The notes under the pieces: generated by a model
The model's database searches: none
Told to the model about the DNA's origin: nothing
The model's input: the letters and a program-made list of their open reading frames with translations, nothing else
Part shown: positions 12,001 through 21,714 of the stretch, in pieces
Numbering within the stretch: the first letter of the stretch is position 1
Layout of the letters: each line of letters begins with the position of its first letter
Position numbers and translations under genes: made by a program
NCBI GenBank assembly: GCA_038380435.1
Contig: JAWZYU010000028.1
Location: 28,814,201 to 28,878,200, forward strand
Source of the DNA: Ryuthela nishihirai
Taxonomy: Eukaryota; Arthropoda; Arachnida; Araneae; Heptathelidae
Length of the DNA: 64,000 nt
Reading direction: 5' to 3'

Positions 12001-12232
12001 CAGAGTAATATTTTACTGTTTAGAATACCAGTTAGGTGATTATTTACTATATCAGGACTAAATAAAGTCATATTCGCATCATCATATATGCGACAAGGCA
12101 CTTCGTTAACGGTTTCATCAGCTACTAATCTACTGTTTACACCATACAGTGATGAAACGTGGGCGCCTTCCCCTGGGACCAACCAATCATTAGTCCGCCT
12201 TTGCACCTCAAGACTGACTAATTTTCATTTCC
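12000..12232 (-). other. Unrecognised minus-strand open frame
   Basis: About 75 open codons on the minus strand, less AT-rich than its surroundings, ending at a stop near 12000. The upstream border (AAAATTAG) is a poor splice acceptor. The peptide has no motif I recognise, and it may be part of a decayed element next to the LINE that follows. Confidence 0.2.
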
Positions 12233-12504
12233 TTTTATTATTTAGACCTGATATAAAAATAATAAATCCTAAAATGTGTCTCAGTCAGGTCTATGGCTCT
12301 TGAAAAGATCCACTTGAAAAGGTGGTGCCTGAAGTTCCTTCCAGCATCGGTGACTTAGCCTTTAGCGAAGGAGGAACAGGTTTTGCCCCATGCCTTGCGA
12401 TCAGAGGGTTGTTTGACATTGTTGGCGCTACCTCTGTCAATAAACCTAGTTCCTTTAAAAATCCTACTAATCATTTTCTCTCTGCAGCATCTGAGATTAT
12501 TCTC

Positions 12505-13786
12505 TTGATGTCTTCACGCAGGAATTCCAGCGTTATAACCTAGATATTCTAGGCTTGCAAGAGACCAGATGGACAGGTAAATGTCAGATACTTAGAAATA
12601 ACTTTAAATTTCTCTTTTCAGGGAGGGAGGATGGAAAGCATCTCCAAGGTGTAGATTTGCTTCTCAGCAGACACGCCAGTGATGCTCTTCTAGGATACAA
12701 CTACATTAATGAAAGATTTCTTACAGCAAAATTTAAAGCAAAAATTAAGGACTTGAATATCATCTGTTGTTATGCCCCCACAGAGGACTCTGATAAGAAC
12801 GATAAGGATATGTTTTACAGCCAGCTTCAGGATGTTTTGAATTCTGTGAAAAAAGGAGATATCTCTCTTGTGCTAGGTGACTTCAGTGCTAAAGTTGGTA
12901 CTGACTGTAACATTTGGGCCGGAGTTTTAAGTCCCTTTGGCATTGGTAGTTCCAATGGCAATGGAGAACGTCTTCTATAGGTAGTAAACTTAATGGTTTA
13001 CGAATTACTAAGATATACTACAAACACCGAGACATTTATAAATATACTTGGGTTTACCTGATCGGTTGTACAGGAATATGATAGATTTTATTTTAATTAA
13101 GAGCAAATGGGCTAGTTCAATTAGGAATACCAGATTATACAGGGGAGTCGAAATTGGATCTGACTATTACCTGGTCAAAAGAGTTTTGCAGCTGAAGCTT
13201 ATGAAAAGTTATGTTAAGGTTAAGAAAATTATCTTTAACACTGAAGGTCTGGAAGATCTTGATATAACCAAAGCATACCATAATAGGCTATTTGTCATTA
13301 TGACAATCGTGGTTTGCTTACTACTGAAGTTGAGAAAGAATGGAATCAGTTTAAAGAGGATATTCTTGAAACCAACAGTACTCTTTTGGGTAAAAGAGAA
13401 CAGAGGAATCAAAATTATTTTGGTGATAAGCTATGGAACTTATTTCTGATAGAAGGAAGTGCAGGATAAATATGAATCAACCTAACGAACTAGTCCTAGC
13501 ATGGATAAACATGGCAAGGTGGTTTAAGGTGAGGATTCTTTGATGGCTAGGTGGGCTGAACATTTCAGAGATGTTCTGAATAATGTGATTATTTCTACTC
13601 ACATCGTTTGTAATGAGGATAGATGCATTACCTGCTTTAATGATTGCCCTATATCACATTCCGAAGTTGCTTTGGCTATCTCTAAATTAAAACTGCATAA
13701 ATTCCCAGGGGTGGATGAAATCACCACTGAAAAAGCTTAGAGCTGGGAACATTTGTGTTGTCACATGGCTGACTGAAATTTTTAAA
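12505..13786 (+). pseudogene. RTE-type LINE: endonuclease and start of RT, broken
   Basis: The plus-strand translation shows AP-endonuclease motifs in order: LGLQETRWTG (12543-12587), NIICCYAPTEDSD (about 12757-12795), LVLGDFSAKVGTD (about 12870-12905), then a degenerate NMIDFIL motif (13075-13095) and a GSDYYLV motif (13156-13176) where intact copies have GSDHxLV. A later frame has RWAEHFRDVLNN (13549-13584) and KLHKFPGVDEI, the usual opening of the reverse transcriptase domain. Stops and frameshifts separate these. This order and wording fit RTE/BovB-like LINEs, often annotated as craniofacial development protein 2-like. The reverse transcriptase catalytic core is absent because the sequence stops at a SINE2 tail. 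Confidence 0.85.
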
Positions 13787-13857
13787 CTAACAGCCTCCTG
13801 TCAGACGTCTGTGGAAAGCAGCTACTTGAGGGATAATTCATTTATTTATTTATCATA
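13787..13857 (+). mobile_element. SINE2 tail fragment joined to the LINE
   Basis: CAGCCTCCTGTCAGACGTCT, then GCAGCTACTTGAGGG and ATTTATTTATTT match the 3' end of SINE2. It abuts the LINE reverse-transcriptase fragment without a visible gap, so it is either a severely 5'-truncated SINE2 or a chimera formed during reverse transcription. Confidence 0.75.
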
Positions 13858-14369
13858 AAGAGTGATTAAAAGGTTGGAATCATAATCAAAAACATATTTC
13901 ATATTTTGCTTATTTTTTTCACAATTGCAAGAAATATTTGAAATATGAATATAGTCTAAATCCGAGCTCAAACTCTCTCTACTAAACCGATAGTTTGCTA
14001 CTTTCTTCTGTTTTCAAATGTTAAGACCTTTTTATTCTCATCTCTGAAATGGAGAATGCATATTATATTAATTTCGAAATATTACCTTATGTCAGAGCCA
14101 CTGTAAGAGTTACCACCAAGCCACGAAACACACTTCTCCTCCAAAAATTACCCCACCCAAAAGGAGTAGAGCTACGTTTATGCAAATTAGTATGGAAGTG
14201 CGGGGCAGCGACATATGCAACTGAGGGGAAAATCGCGAGTCTGACTGCATTGAAGATGCGGCGAATGGAAGGAATTCCATCAGTCGGTGAAAAGTTGACA
14301 GTATAGTTAAAAGAGACTGAACTTGACTTGCATATTTATTTACTATCGAAGGGTCATAGACGGATGTTT
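13858..14369. other. Unique stretch, nothing recognised
   Basis: An 85-codon open frame at 14049-14306 on the plus strand shows no known motif or splice context. I see no element of the window's families. Confidence 0.35.
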
Positions 14370-14542
14370 AATCAAATTGAGTGAGGTCACATCATAGGTC
14401 TTTGTGAAGCAGGATGATCTATGCGACGAATCGCAGTGCATTTGGAACGTCATGCACGAACAGTTGGCAGCCGCTAGCAGCAATGGACCCAAGAAGGTGT
14501 TTCACATCGTCATTTAGAATTAGGGTGTCATCGAGTGACTAT

Positions 14543-14758
14543 GGATTGGATTGTGATGATTGGCAGATTTGCTGGTGACTCAGTATCAGAAACTGACCTA
14601 CCTGAGAGATATCCAGTTGGTTGTTTTACTTCTGAGCAGCACTTTTTATGGATCGGATTGTGATCGGCAGATTTGCTGGATGGCTGTCAGTACTAGAAAC
14701 GACCTACCTAAGAGATATCCAGTTGGTTTGTTTTACCTCTGAGCGACACTTTTTTTGC
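14543..14758. repeat. Tandem duplication spanning a SINE1 edge
   Basis: Two units of about 105 bp, 14543-14646 and 14647-14758, both contain transposase sequence followed by the tail end of SINE1 (GTTGGTTGTTTTACTTCTGA in the first). The duplication therefore happened after the SINE1 insertion. Confidence 0.8.
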
Positions 14759-15071
14759 ACAAATTGGGCTAAATGGCCAGATCATAAGATCCCGAGGGCT
14801 CAGAGAAGGCTCGGGGAGGGAACCCACTGGACAGTTGTTAGGAGCCAGATGATAGTGTTCTGTCAAGGCCATCCAGCGTGTTGTCTAACGTGCACAAGGT
14901 ATGGCTCTCCCGCACACAGAGCCACAGTGTAATGTTCTATCCAAGGACTGAGACCTTTCCAAGTCCATCGGTGTCCCCTACTGACAGAGGGCAGGGTAAG
15001 GGAGTTTTGAGGAGATAAATCTCAATGCTGACTCGAACCTGGAAACTGCAGATTATGAGCCCCCGCTCCGC
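14724..15071 (-). mobile_element. SINE1 inside Tc1 remnant
   Basis: Body and tail are well conserved; the head is partly lost (box B present as GGTTCGAGTC, box A degenerate). The target duplication AGATATCCAGT lies at 14713-14723 and 15072-15082. Confidence 0.88.
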
Positions 15072-15805
15072 AGATATCCAGTGCTGGAACAACTGATGTA
15101 CACCACCGGTAATGTCTGAACCATCCACCTGCACAAAGCTGGTGTATGAAGGAGGCGCCATCTGCATACTACCTTCGAAGCTGCAGGCATGACATTGCAG
15201 TAGAGCAATGAATGATGCGAGTGGCATGACGAATGGTGATACATCTTCAGCGATGAAGCCCACATCTGCCTGGGATAGAGTGAGGACCTAACTCGCATGT
15301 GGCAACGTACCAGTGAAAGAACTTCCATGTCATGTATTGTTCAGTGTGGTACAGCACCTACTGTTGGGATCTGGTGTTGGGTGCCATCTCTTACGACTGT
15401 TGGTCATCTCTCGTAGTCATCAAGTGTATTTTTACTGCAGCGGTATGTAGTTGCTATTCTCCACCCAATGGTCTTACTACTCGTGCAGAGTATGCCAAAC
15501 TACACATTAAATATGATAATGCCAGACCACATACTGCATGCATTGCTCAACAGGGTCTGCAAGCCGTTCTTGTGCTACCATAGTCAGCCCAGTCACCGGA
15601 TCTATCGCTAATTATTGAGCACATCTGGGATGTCACGAAGCGATCCTTGAGACAGAACTTATTCTATTTCACAATGTGATGGATCTTCAGGTGCAAGTGC
15701 AACAAATCTCATGAATCATAGACCAGGAATTTGGAACATTTTTGACTCTCTTCCTAACCATATATAAATATGTTTGACTTTCAAACAAAACGAAATAATC
15801 AATCA

Positions 15806-16172
15806 AAAGAGGGGCAGGGATAGCTCAGTAGCACGCCAAGCTTGTAATCTGCAGTTCCCAGGCTCAGCATGGAGATTTATCTCTGCAAAACTTCCCGCTC
15901 TTTCCGCGGACAGTAGGGGACACCGATGGACTTGGAAAGGCCACTGTCATATGGGACGTTAAGGTGTGGCCCTGTGTACGGAAGAGTCATACCCTGTGCA
16001 AGTTAAAGAACATGCTGGATGACCTTGATGGGAGGCTGTCATCTGTATCCTAACAGCTATACGGTGGGTTCCCTCCCCCAACCTTCTCTGAGCCTCGGGG
16101 TCCTTGTGACCTCGAGGGCTTTAAGACCATTGTGTGCAAAAAATGTCGCTCAGAGCAGAACAACCCAACCCA
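15806..16172 (+). mobile_element. SINE1, plus orientation
   Basis: Head with GATAGCTCAGTAGCACGCCA, degenerate box B, full body and tail to AGAACAACCCAACCC. Imperfect flanking repeats (CAATCAAAAGA and CAATTGAAAAGA) fit an aged target duplication. Confidence 0.85.
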
Positions 16173-16649
16173 AAAAACCAATTGAAAAGAAATCAAAGTC
16201 ACTTTAAATAAACTTTTTTTGAAATTTATTAGGTCTCTCTGTTTTGCTTATCAATCTGAGAATGATTACATCAAAACTTACTACAAAAGGACAAAAACAA
16301 TCTTTACCACCCTACGAGTATGGATTTGATCCATTTGCCACCCCACGATTTCCATTCTCATTAGGTTATTTTCTGATTACAGTAATTTAGCCATATGTAG
16401 TGTAGTGGTTAGCGTAGCTGACTACTAAAGACGGAGGGGATTAAAACCTTCAGCCTCCTAATATTGCATTATAATCACAGGAAAATCTGTTTTTAAAAAA
16501 TAGGACACCTTACAGAATGATTAAGAGACATCAAGTATCGGAAGTCGTTCCGATTTAATTTCAGCGATGCTTTTGGTAATTGTTTTTCTTATTCAAAAAT
16601 CAATTCGTATGGGGGGATAACAAATCATATTGGTTGCAGAAACAGTGGA
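16173..16649. other. AT-rich stretch with a tRNA-like relic
   Basis: At about 16393-16450 TGTAGTGGTTAGCGTAGCTG, and then GGGATTAAAACC at box-B distance, resemble a tRNA-derived head unlike SINE1 or SINE2, probably a decayed third SINE. Nothing else recognised. Confidence 0.4.
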
Positions 16650-16947
16650 TTTGGGTTGGGTTGTTTTACCTCTGAGCGGCACTTTTTTTGCACACCATGG
16701 GCTAAATGTCCAGGTCACATGGACCCCGAATGCTCAGAGAAGGTTGGGGGAAGGGACCCACTGGAACAGCTGCTGGGAGACAGATGGTAGCCTCCCGTCA
16801 AAATCATCCAGCGTGTTCTTTAACGTGCACATGGTATGGCTCTCCCGCATATGGGGCCACGGCTTAACATCCCATCCGACGGACGGCGACCTTTCCAAGC
16901 TCATCGGTGTCCCCTACTGACCGTGGACAGGGCGAGGAGTTTTGCGG
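16650..16947 (-). mobile_element. SINE1, 5'-truncated, with TSD
   Basis: Tail and body only; the tRNA head is missing. It is flanked by AGAAACAGTGGA (from 16638) and AGAAACACTGGA (16948-16959), so the truncation arose at insertion, as expected for target-primed reverse transcription. Confidence 0.88.
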
Positions 16948-16959
16948 AGAAACACTGGA

Positions 16960-17534
16960 GATCAATGTGGCATTTACAGCAACACATCTTTGGATTGACT
17001 AAAAGGTAGAGATTTGTGCTCAATACTCGTAATACTGTTTCGAAATACCAAATCATATTGTCTGCATGCAATATACGGCAGAAAAATGATGTGGCATTTG
17101 CAACAGCAATCGGATTTATTTTGTTTGACTGAAATATTTTGAGAATGAGGACTGATATTTTTTTAACAATCTATTTCTTTTGAATAAATTCCTTTTGTGT
17201 TTGCAATAGGTACAAATATGGAAAATTCTACATCAAAACTGCGTTTTTCTTTACATAACAGATTTTTCAAATCTGACTGCGAGCAATCTAGACTCCCGCA
17301 TTAATTATATATAGGTATTCGTAAGAAATAGAAAAAGAAGAGATACCTGGAGTTTAAAATATAACCAAAAGGTTAAAATAGTTATTTAAATAATTGTTAG
17401 AAAATGGAGAGTGGCGCGTGACATCCAATTCCTGTAAATTTCTAAACATAAATGCTCTAGTAACACTACCTGCCACAACTAGTAGCATTCGGCTCCCCAA
17501 CATAAACTAACATAACTGAAATGCAATAATCATA
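16960..17534. other. AT-rich stretch with a small local duplication
   Basis: A block around ATGTGGCATTTACAGCAACA (16965) recurs in altered form near 17088, and CAAATCATATTG occurs near 16622 and 17050, indicating an old duplication of roughly 110 bp. No gene recognised. Confidence 0.4.
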
Positions 17535-17686
17535 CACTGCTCAAAGTGGAAATCACAACACCGCCAAGGAAGTGATGTATACGCCCGAAACTGACACGAC
17601 GGAAGCTACGAGGGTAAATGTGCAAATGACCAAAAAAAGGAACGTGAGAACGCAAGGTACGTGCGTTTATTGCAGATTCATCTGTA

Positions 17687-17902
17687 CAGTCGCTCAAAAA
17701 AATATCCGAACACTATGGTTGATTACAGAATTCAGAAAAAATATCTGGCAACGATTTTTTTAAGAAATTAGTGATCTGGCAACCTTCGTGACATGTGACA
17801 CGAAGGTTGCCAAATCATTAATTTCTAAAAAATATCGTTGCCAGATATTTTTTCTGAATTCTGTAATCAACCATAGTGTTTGGATACTTTTTTGAGTGAC
17901 TG
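17687..17902. mobile_element. Palindromic Tc1-type MITE nested in mariner
   Basis: A 216-bp near-perfect palindrome with arms of about 100 bp starting CAGTCGCTCAAAAAAATATC and ending in the matching GAGTGACTG, flanked by TA on both sides (17685-17686 and 17903-17904). It carries no coding capacity. It splits the 3' part of the transposase of the surrounding mariner, so it is the younger of the two. Confidence 0.92.
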
Positions 17903-18720
17903 TACATAGTAGGCTCACCTCGGGTAGTTATACAAGCCTGTAGATGTCTCGGCATTCCCTCAATCAGATGGTTAATGATGTCTTGAGTATGGCGTTTCAA
18001 ACAGCATTCAGTTGGGTACGTAACAGTACCAGTTCGCCAGCCGGAGGGGGCTGGCGAAGGTGGCTACTCATAAGTCCCATACCTGCTCATTGGATGCCAA
18101 GTCCCGGGAGTACGGCGGCTGTGGGAGAATGTCCATCATTGCACGTGCAGTGTGTGAGGTGGCATTGTCCTGCTGCAGAATCAGGCATGGTGGTAAGGAA
18201 GCGTCGTGCACACAGTAAATGATGTTATCAATGTAAAATCTCACTGTTAGTGCGCCTGAAATATGGATCAGATGTGTCCGGCCATCCAGTCCACCAACGG
18301 GTCATGCAAACATTGTCTAATGGTTTGAGTGGAGACCATGGATCCGCAAATCACTCTGTAGCACAGTCGCTGTGATGAAAGGTTTATAAATGGTCCTCCT
18401 ACAGAGCATGTGATCTTTGTCCCGTGGTGCAGTGTGCTGGTTCTGTACCTGTCCTTTGGTACACCATGATGTTGCACGAGATGCACCATTGCAGTGTGCT
18501 CACATAGCGCTCCATGCTGAGGCAATCGCATATCGACGATTCGTGCTCTCTTAGAAGGTACCAACTGCACATAAGGGTCTCGCCGGTATCTCCAAGGCAT
18601 GTTCTGAACATTTTTACAGCATACACTCCAACCTCACTGTCAGTCCTGCTACGATACGAGCTCGTGGGCTGCCAATATTTATCCACGGCTCGGCTAGGTG
18701 TCACGTATCCATTCGCTGTG

Positions 18721-18760
18721 ATAATATTAGAAATAAGCAGTTATATTTATTTCGTAAAGT
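18721..18760. repeat. 40-bp inverted copy of ENaC-intron sequence
   Basis: These 40 bases are the exact reverse complement of 19191-19230, in the intron just before the ENaC last exon. They sit inside the mariner copy, replacing a few bases that the related copy at 20460 still has (CAGAAC). Confidence 0.9.
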
Positions 18761-18984
18761 TTGATCATTTGCATATATCCGATGGCCGATTGCCTCCTGC
18801 GATCTATATATCTCTACTTCCATTCCTTCTTGGTGTTGCGATTTCTACTTCGAGCAGTGTAGCTGTTCTCTAAGTATCATTTATTCTGTTCATCTTCAAA
18901 TATTCTTTCGTTTTTTATTTCGTTTGCATGCCAGAAAAAGTATTCACCATACGAAGAAATGAACTTAGATTTAAATATGATAAT

Positions 18985-18990
18985 TTTATT
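18985..18990 (-). promoter_or_regulatory. Polyadenylation signal AATAAA
   Basis: AATAAA on the minus strand, about 40 bases after the ENaC stop codon, giving a very short 3' UTR. The mariner end lies only about 125 bases beyond. Confidence 0.5.
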
Positions 18991-19029
18991 ATAGCATAGA
19001 CGATTCATATGATCAACACAGAATTTTAA

Positions 19030-19164
19030 CTAATTCTTAGCGAGTCTTCTAAGCCAGTGGTGGATAATAAGCCCAACGCTTTCAAAGAAGTCAAACACAG
19101 CGACAAGTGATATGCCCAACCACATTCCAACATAACCTCCTAAGAAACTGAATACTTCGATATC
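19030..19164 (-). CDS. DEG/ENaC sodium channel, last exon (TM2 and C-terminus)
   Basis: Minus strand. An acceptor TTTTCCTTTCTAG ends at 19165 and is followed by an open block of 44 codons and a TAG stop at 19030-19032. The peptide reads FSFLGGYVGMWLGISLVAVF near its start. The SFLGG...G.WLGIS pattern is the hallmark of the second transmembrane segment of DEG/ENaC (amiloride-sensitive, ASIC/pickpocket-like) channels; the G-x-S triplet (residues 17-19 of the exon) is the selectivity-filter position in that family. After the membrane segment comes a short basic tail (HHWLRRLAKN). The protein forms trimeric, sodium-selective channels in the plasma membrane; ligand and subtype cannot be read from this exon. 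The exon starts in phase 0. Upstream exons, which would lie at higher coordinates, are not recognised here. Confidence 0.85.
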   Translation of the reverse strand, partial: DIEVFSFLGGYVGMWLGISLVAVFDFFESVGLIIHHWLRRLAKN

Positions 19165-19190
19165 CTAGAAAGGAAAACATTCTAACAGTT

Positions 19191-19230
19191 ACTTTACGAA
19201 ATAAATATAACTGCTTATTTCTAATATTAT
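19191..19230. repeat. Intronic partner of the 40-bp inverted repeat
   Basis: Exact reverse complement of 18721-18760. Together the pair brackets the ENaC last exon and its polyadenylation signal at a centre distance of 470 bp. Confidence 0.9.
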
Positions 19231-19281
19231 TGCTTTACAAATCAAATGATAATAATTTTTTGGTGTCTATTGCTCTAAACT

Positions 19282-19593
19282 AGGGGTTCTCAACGTGGAG
19301 TACGCGTACCCCTTGGTGGTACGGGGTAAAATTTTTTGGGATACGCCATGAGAGCTCAAAAGTCGCCTGATCTAGTAACAAAGTCGCTAAGTTGGCAACA
19401 CTGCTGTGTAAAAATGTCATTTTTTGTGTTTATCGATATATGTCATATATGAATACAAAATTTAATGTATATATATTATTTTATTCCCATTGTTATACTA
19501 TAGCTATAGTTTTATCTATCTACACAAGGGGTACGCCAGTTACATACACATTTCCAGGGGGTGCGTGAAGCATAAAAGATTGAAAACCACTGA
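19282..19593. mobile_element. hAT-type MITE
   Basis: Ends AGGGGTTCTCAACGTGG and, read inward from the right, TCAGTGGTTTTCAAT are typical hAT termini. It is 312 bp and non-coding. Candidate 8-bp target copies (TCTAAACT and TCTGGATG) match only partly. Related copies lie at 32297, 40928 and 57198. Confidence 0.8.
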
Positions 19594-19757
19594 TCTGGAT
19601 GTAACGTCACAAAGCTTTTTCTTTTGCATTTTAGTGTAAGGGCTAAAATTCTTATTCACCTTGATATGAGACTGTATTTGCGTTACCCTCATAGATAATA
19701 ATTAAAAAAGTAATTAATTAATTACTTTTTAATTAATTTATTGGAAAATAATAAATA

Positions 19758-19945
19758 TCTCCTGAAGCAGATGCCACAGAGGTCTGACAGGAGCCTGTCA
19801 GGTTATACGCCATAGTAGGAAGTCTGTGAGGAAGACGAGACCTCAGCAGAAACACAACACAAGCATCCATCCTTATCCAGGCTCGAATCCAGATCCTTTT
19901 GAGCAGTAGCGAAGTACGCTATCTATTCGGCCATCGGGACGGCCA
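19758..19945 (-). mobile_element. SINE2, aged copy
   Basis: Minus-strand head (GGCCGAATAGATAGCGTAC, box B GATTCGAGCC), body and tail (CTGACAGGCTCCTGTCAGAC reversed). Preceded by AT-rich sequence of the usual tail type. More diverged than the 2001 copy. Confidence 0.85.
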
Positions 19946-20182
19946 ATCCACATAAATACAAGAAGGAAAATATATTTAGGTTTGGAGCGGAATTTATTTA
20001 TCTTGGCGCAATGCCAAAGACTTACAGTAATTGCAGTAGCCAAAATTCTTATTCATAGATTTATTTATGATTTGACTCATAGATTTATTTTACTAATGTA
20101 GATGTGACAAGAAAAATATTATTCATCTAGTTTGGAATGCCAAATTTTTTATGAATTTATTAGTAATGTGGATTAATTAGTT
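19946..20182. other. AT-rich linker
   Basis: Repeats of TTATTTATGA type, no gene or known element. Confidence 0.4.
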
Positions 20183-20478
20183 TGGTGCTCCATGATGTTT
20201 CGTGGGATGCAACATTACACTGTGCTCACATTGCATCCCATACATGTAGCAATCTCTTGAAGGCTCACTCTGAGCTCTGGCATATCGAAGATTTGCTCTC
20301 TCTCAGAAGGCGTCAATTGCGCATAAGGGTCCCATCCCCAAGGCATGTTCCCAGCATTTTTGCAGCATGCAGTCAACCTCACTGCTGGTCGTGCTATGAT
20401 ACGAGCTCGTGGGAGCCCGTATTTATCCACGGCTCGGTTGGGTGCCATGTGTCCATTCGCTGCAGAACTTTGATAATT

Positions 20479-21035
20479 TGTATGGCCGAGTGATTAGCAC
20501 GCTTGGCTGCTGATATAAGGGACCTGGGTTGGAGCCCCAGGTAAGGCATGGATGTATGTGTTGTTTATCTGTTGAGTGTATTTATGCTGTGTGTTTTATC
20601 TGTCATTCTCACAGATCTTCTACTATGGCATATAAACTGACAGGCACCTGTCAGAGTTGGGTTGTTATACCTCTGAGCGGCACTTTTTTGCACACCATTG
20701 TCTAAATGGCCAAGTCACATGGACCCCGAAGGCTCAGAGAAAGTTGGGGGAGGGGACCCACTGGAACAGCTGTTGGGAGACAGATGGTAGCCTCCCGTCA
20801 AGGCCATCCAGTGTGTTCTTTAACGTGCACAGAGTATGACTCTCCCGCACACGGGGCCACGGCTTAACGTCCCATCCTATGGCCGGCAGCCTTTCCAAGT
20901 CCATCAGTGTCCCCTACTGACCGTGGGCAGGGCGGGGAATTTTGCGGAGATAAATCTCAATGCTGACCCAGTTGGGAGAACCTGTCAGACCTCTGTGGCA
21001 AGCAGCTGCTTGAGGGTTTTTTTTTTTTATTTTTT
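20479..21035 (+). mobile_element. SINE2 split by SINE1
   Basis: Head (ATGGCCGAGTGATTAGCACG, box B GGTTGGAGCCCC) and body run 20479-20656; the tail (AGACCTCTGTGGCAAGCAGC, GCTTGAGGG, T-rich end) resumes at about 20988. The gap is a SINE1 in the opposite orientation. Confidence 0.88.
20657..20984 (-). mobile_element. SINE1 nested in SINE2, 5'-truncated
   Basis: Tail and body are near consensus but the copy stops before box B. ACCTGTCAG flanks it on both sides, a target duplication made inside the SINE2 tail. Confidence 0.88.
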
Positions 21036-21233
21036 TATATCTCTGATGGCTGATTGCCTCCTGCGATTTACATATCTCTGTTCCCATTCCTTCTTCATGT
21101 TGCGATTTCCACTTCGAGCAGTGTATAATCGTTATTTGCCGTGTTATGTAAACAATCACAACATTCACTTTTTGAATCTATCTGTGTCGTCTGCTTCAGC
21201 TTATACAATAAGATTTTTCCATAACGGCTACCC

Positions 21234-21604
21234 CCGAGTTGGGCTGTTTTACCTCTCAGCGACAATGTTTTGCTCACAATGGATTAAATGGTTATGTGAC
21301 AAGGATCCAAATGTTCAGAAAAGGTGTGCAGCTGTTGGGGGACAAATGGCAGCCTCCCATCAAGGCCATCCAATGTGTTCTTTAACGTGCACAGGGTTAA
21401 TGATTCTCCCGCACATGGGGCCACGGTTTAACGTCCCATCCGACGGACGGCTGCCTTTCCAAGGCCATCTGTATTACCTGCTGACAGAGGGTAGGGCAGA
21501 AAATTTTTTGGTGATAATTCTCAACCCTGACACAGATGGGACTCGAACCTAGCAACTGCAAATTATGAGTCTGGTGCGCTACCAACCAAGCCACCCCACC
21601 CCGC
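21234..21604 (-). mobile_element. SINE1, diverged
   Basis: All parts are present from tail (GGGCTGTTTTACCTCTCAGC) to head (GGCTTGGTTGGTAGCGCACC read on minus, box B GGTTCGAGTCC). It has small deletions in the body. Confidence 0.85.
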
Positions 21605-21714
21605 CTGTAATCTTAGGATTATCTATTATAGCGATGACACAAATATACATGCACAGCGATGAACTGCAGAAGGAGGGTCAATATTTTGAAATAGTGACCC
21701 AATTTTTATACGAG

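Larger units (their letters stand above)
14370..15765 (+). pseudogene. Tc1-like transposase remnant, split by SINE1
   Basis: Before the SINE1, the plus strand encodes a helix-turn-helix of Tc1 type (GLCEAGxSMRRIAVHLERHA and QQWTQEG, about 14395-14500). After it come pieces with the DDE context: FSDEAHICL (about 15247-15275), NARPHTACIAQQG (15516-15555), then PAQSPDL and EHIWDV across frames (about 15585-15640), and a terminal DSLPN. Stops and frameshifts are many. Ends and target duplication were not identified. The two halves join properly once the SINE1 and one copy of its target duplication are removed. Confidence 0.8.
17535..18859 (-). mobile_element. Mariner/Tc1-like element with both termini, decayed
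   Basis: The inverted ends match: CACTGCTCAAAGTGGAAATC at the left and CACTGCTCGAAGTAGAAATC read inward from the right, each next to a TA target. Without the nested MITE the element is about 1.1 kb, the normal mariner/Tc1 size. Minus-strand pieces of transposase run from PWRYRRDPYVQL (18560-18600) and an HTH-linked VSTQTIRQCLHD segment (about 18300) to LQQDNATSHTA and DLASNEQVWD (about 18100-18190), where the latter aspartates fit the DDE/D context, and INHLIEGMPRHLQAC (about 17940-17985). Several frameshifts and stops make it a dead copy. Confidence 0.9.
20183..21124 (-). mobile_element. Second mariner copy, truncated and interrupted
   Basis: The minus strand of 20215-20448 encodes the N-terminal HTH of a transposase: DPYAQLTPSEREQIFDM, then LQEIATCMGCNVSTV, a classical Tc1/mariner helix-turn-helix. 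The same sequence family as 17535-18859. After a SINE2 with a nested SINE1 (20479-21035), the terminal inverted repeat resumes at 21036-21124 and ends GAGCAGTG next to TA. The C-terminal two thirds of the gene are missing at the left. Confidence 0.88.
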
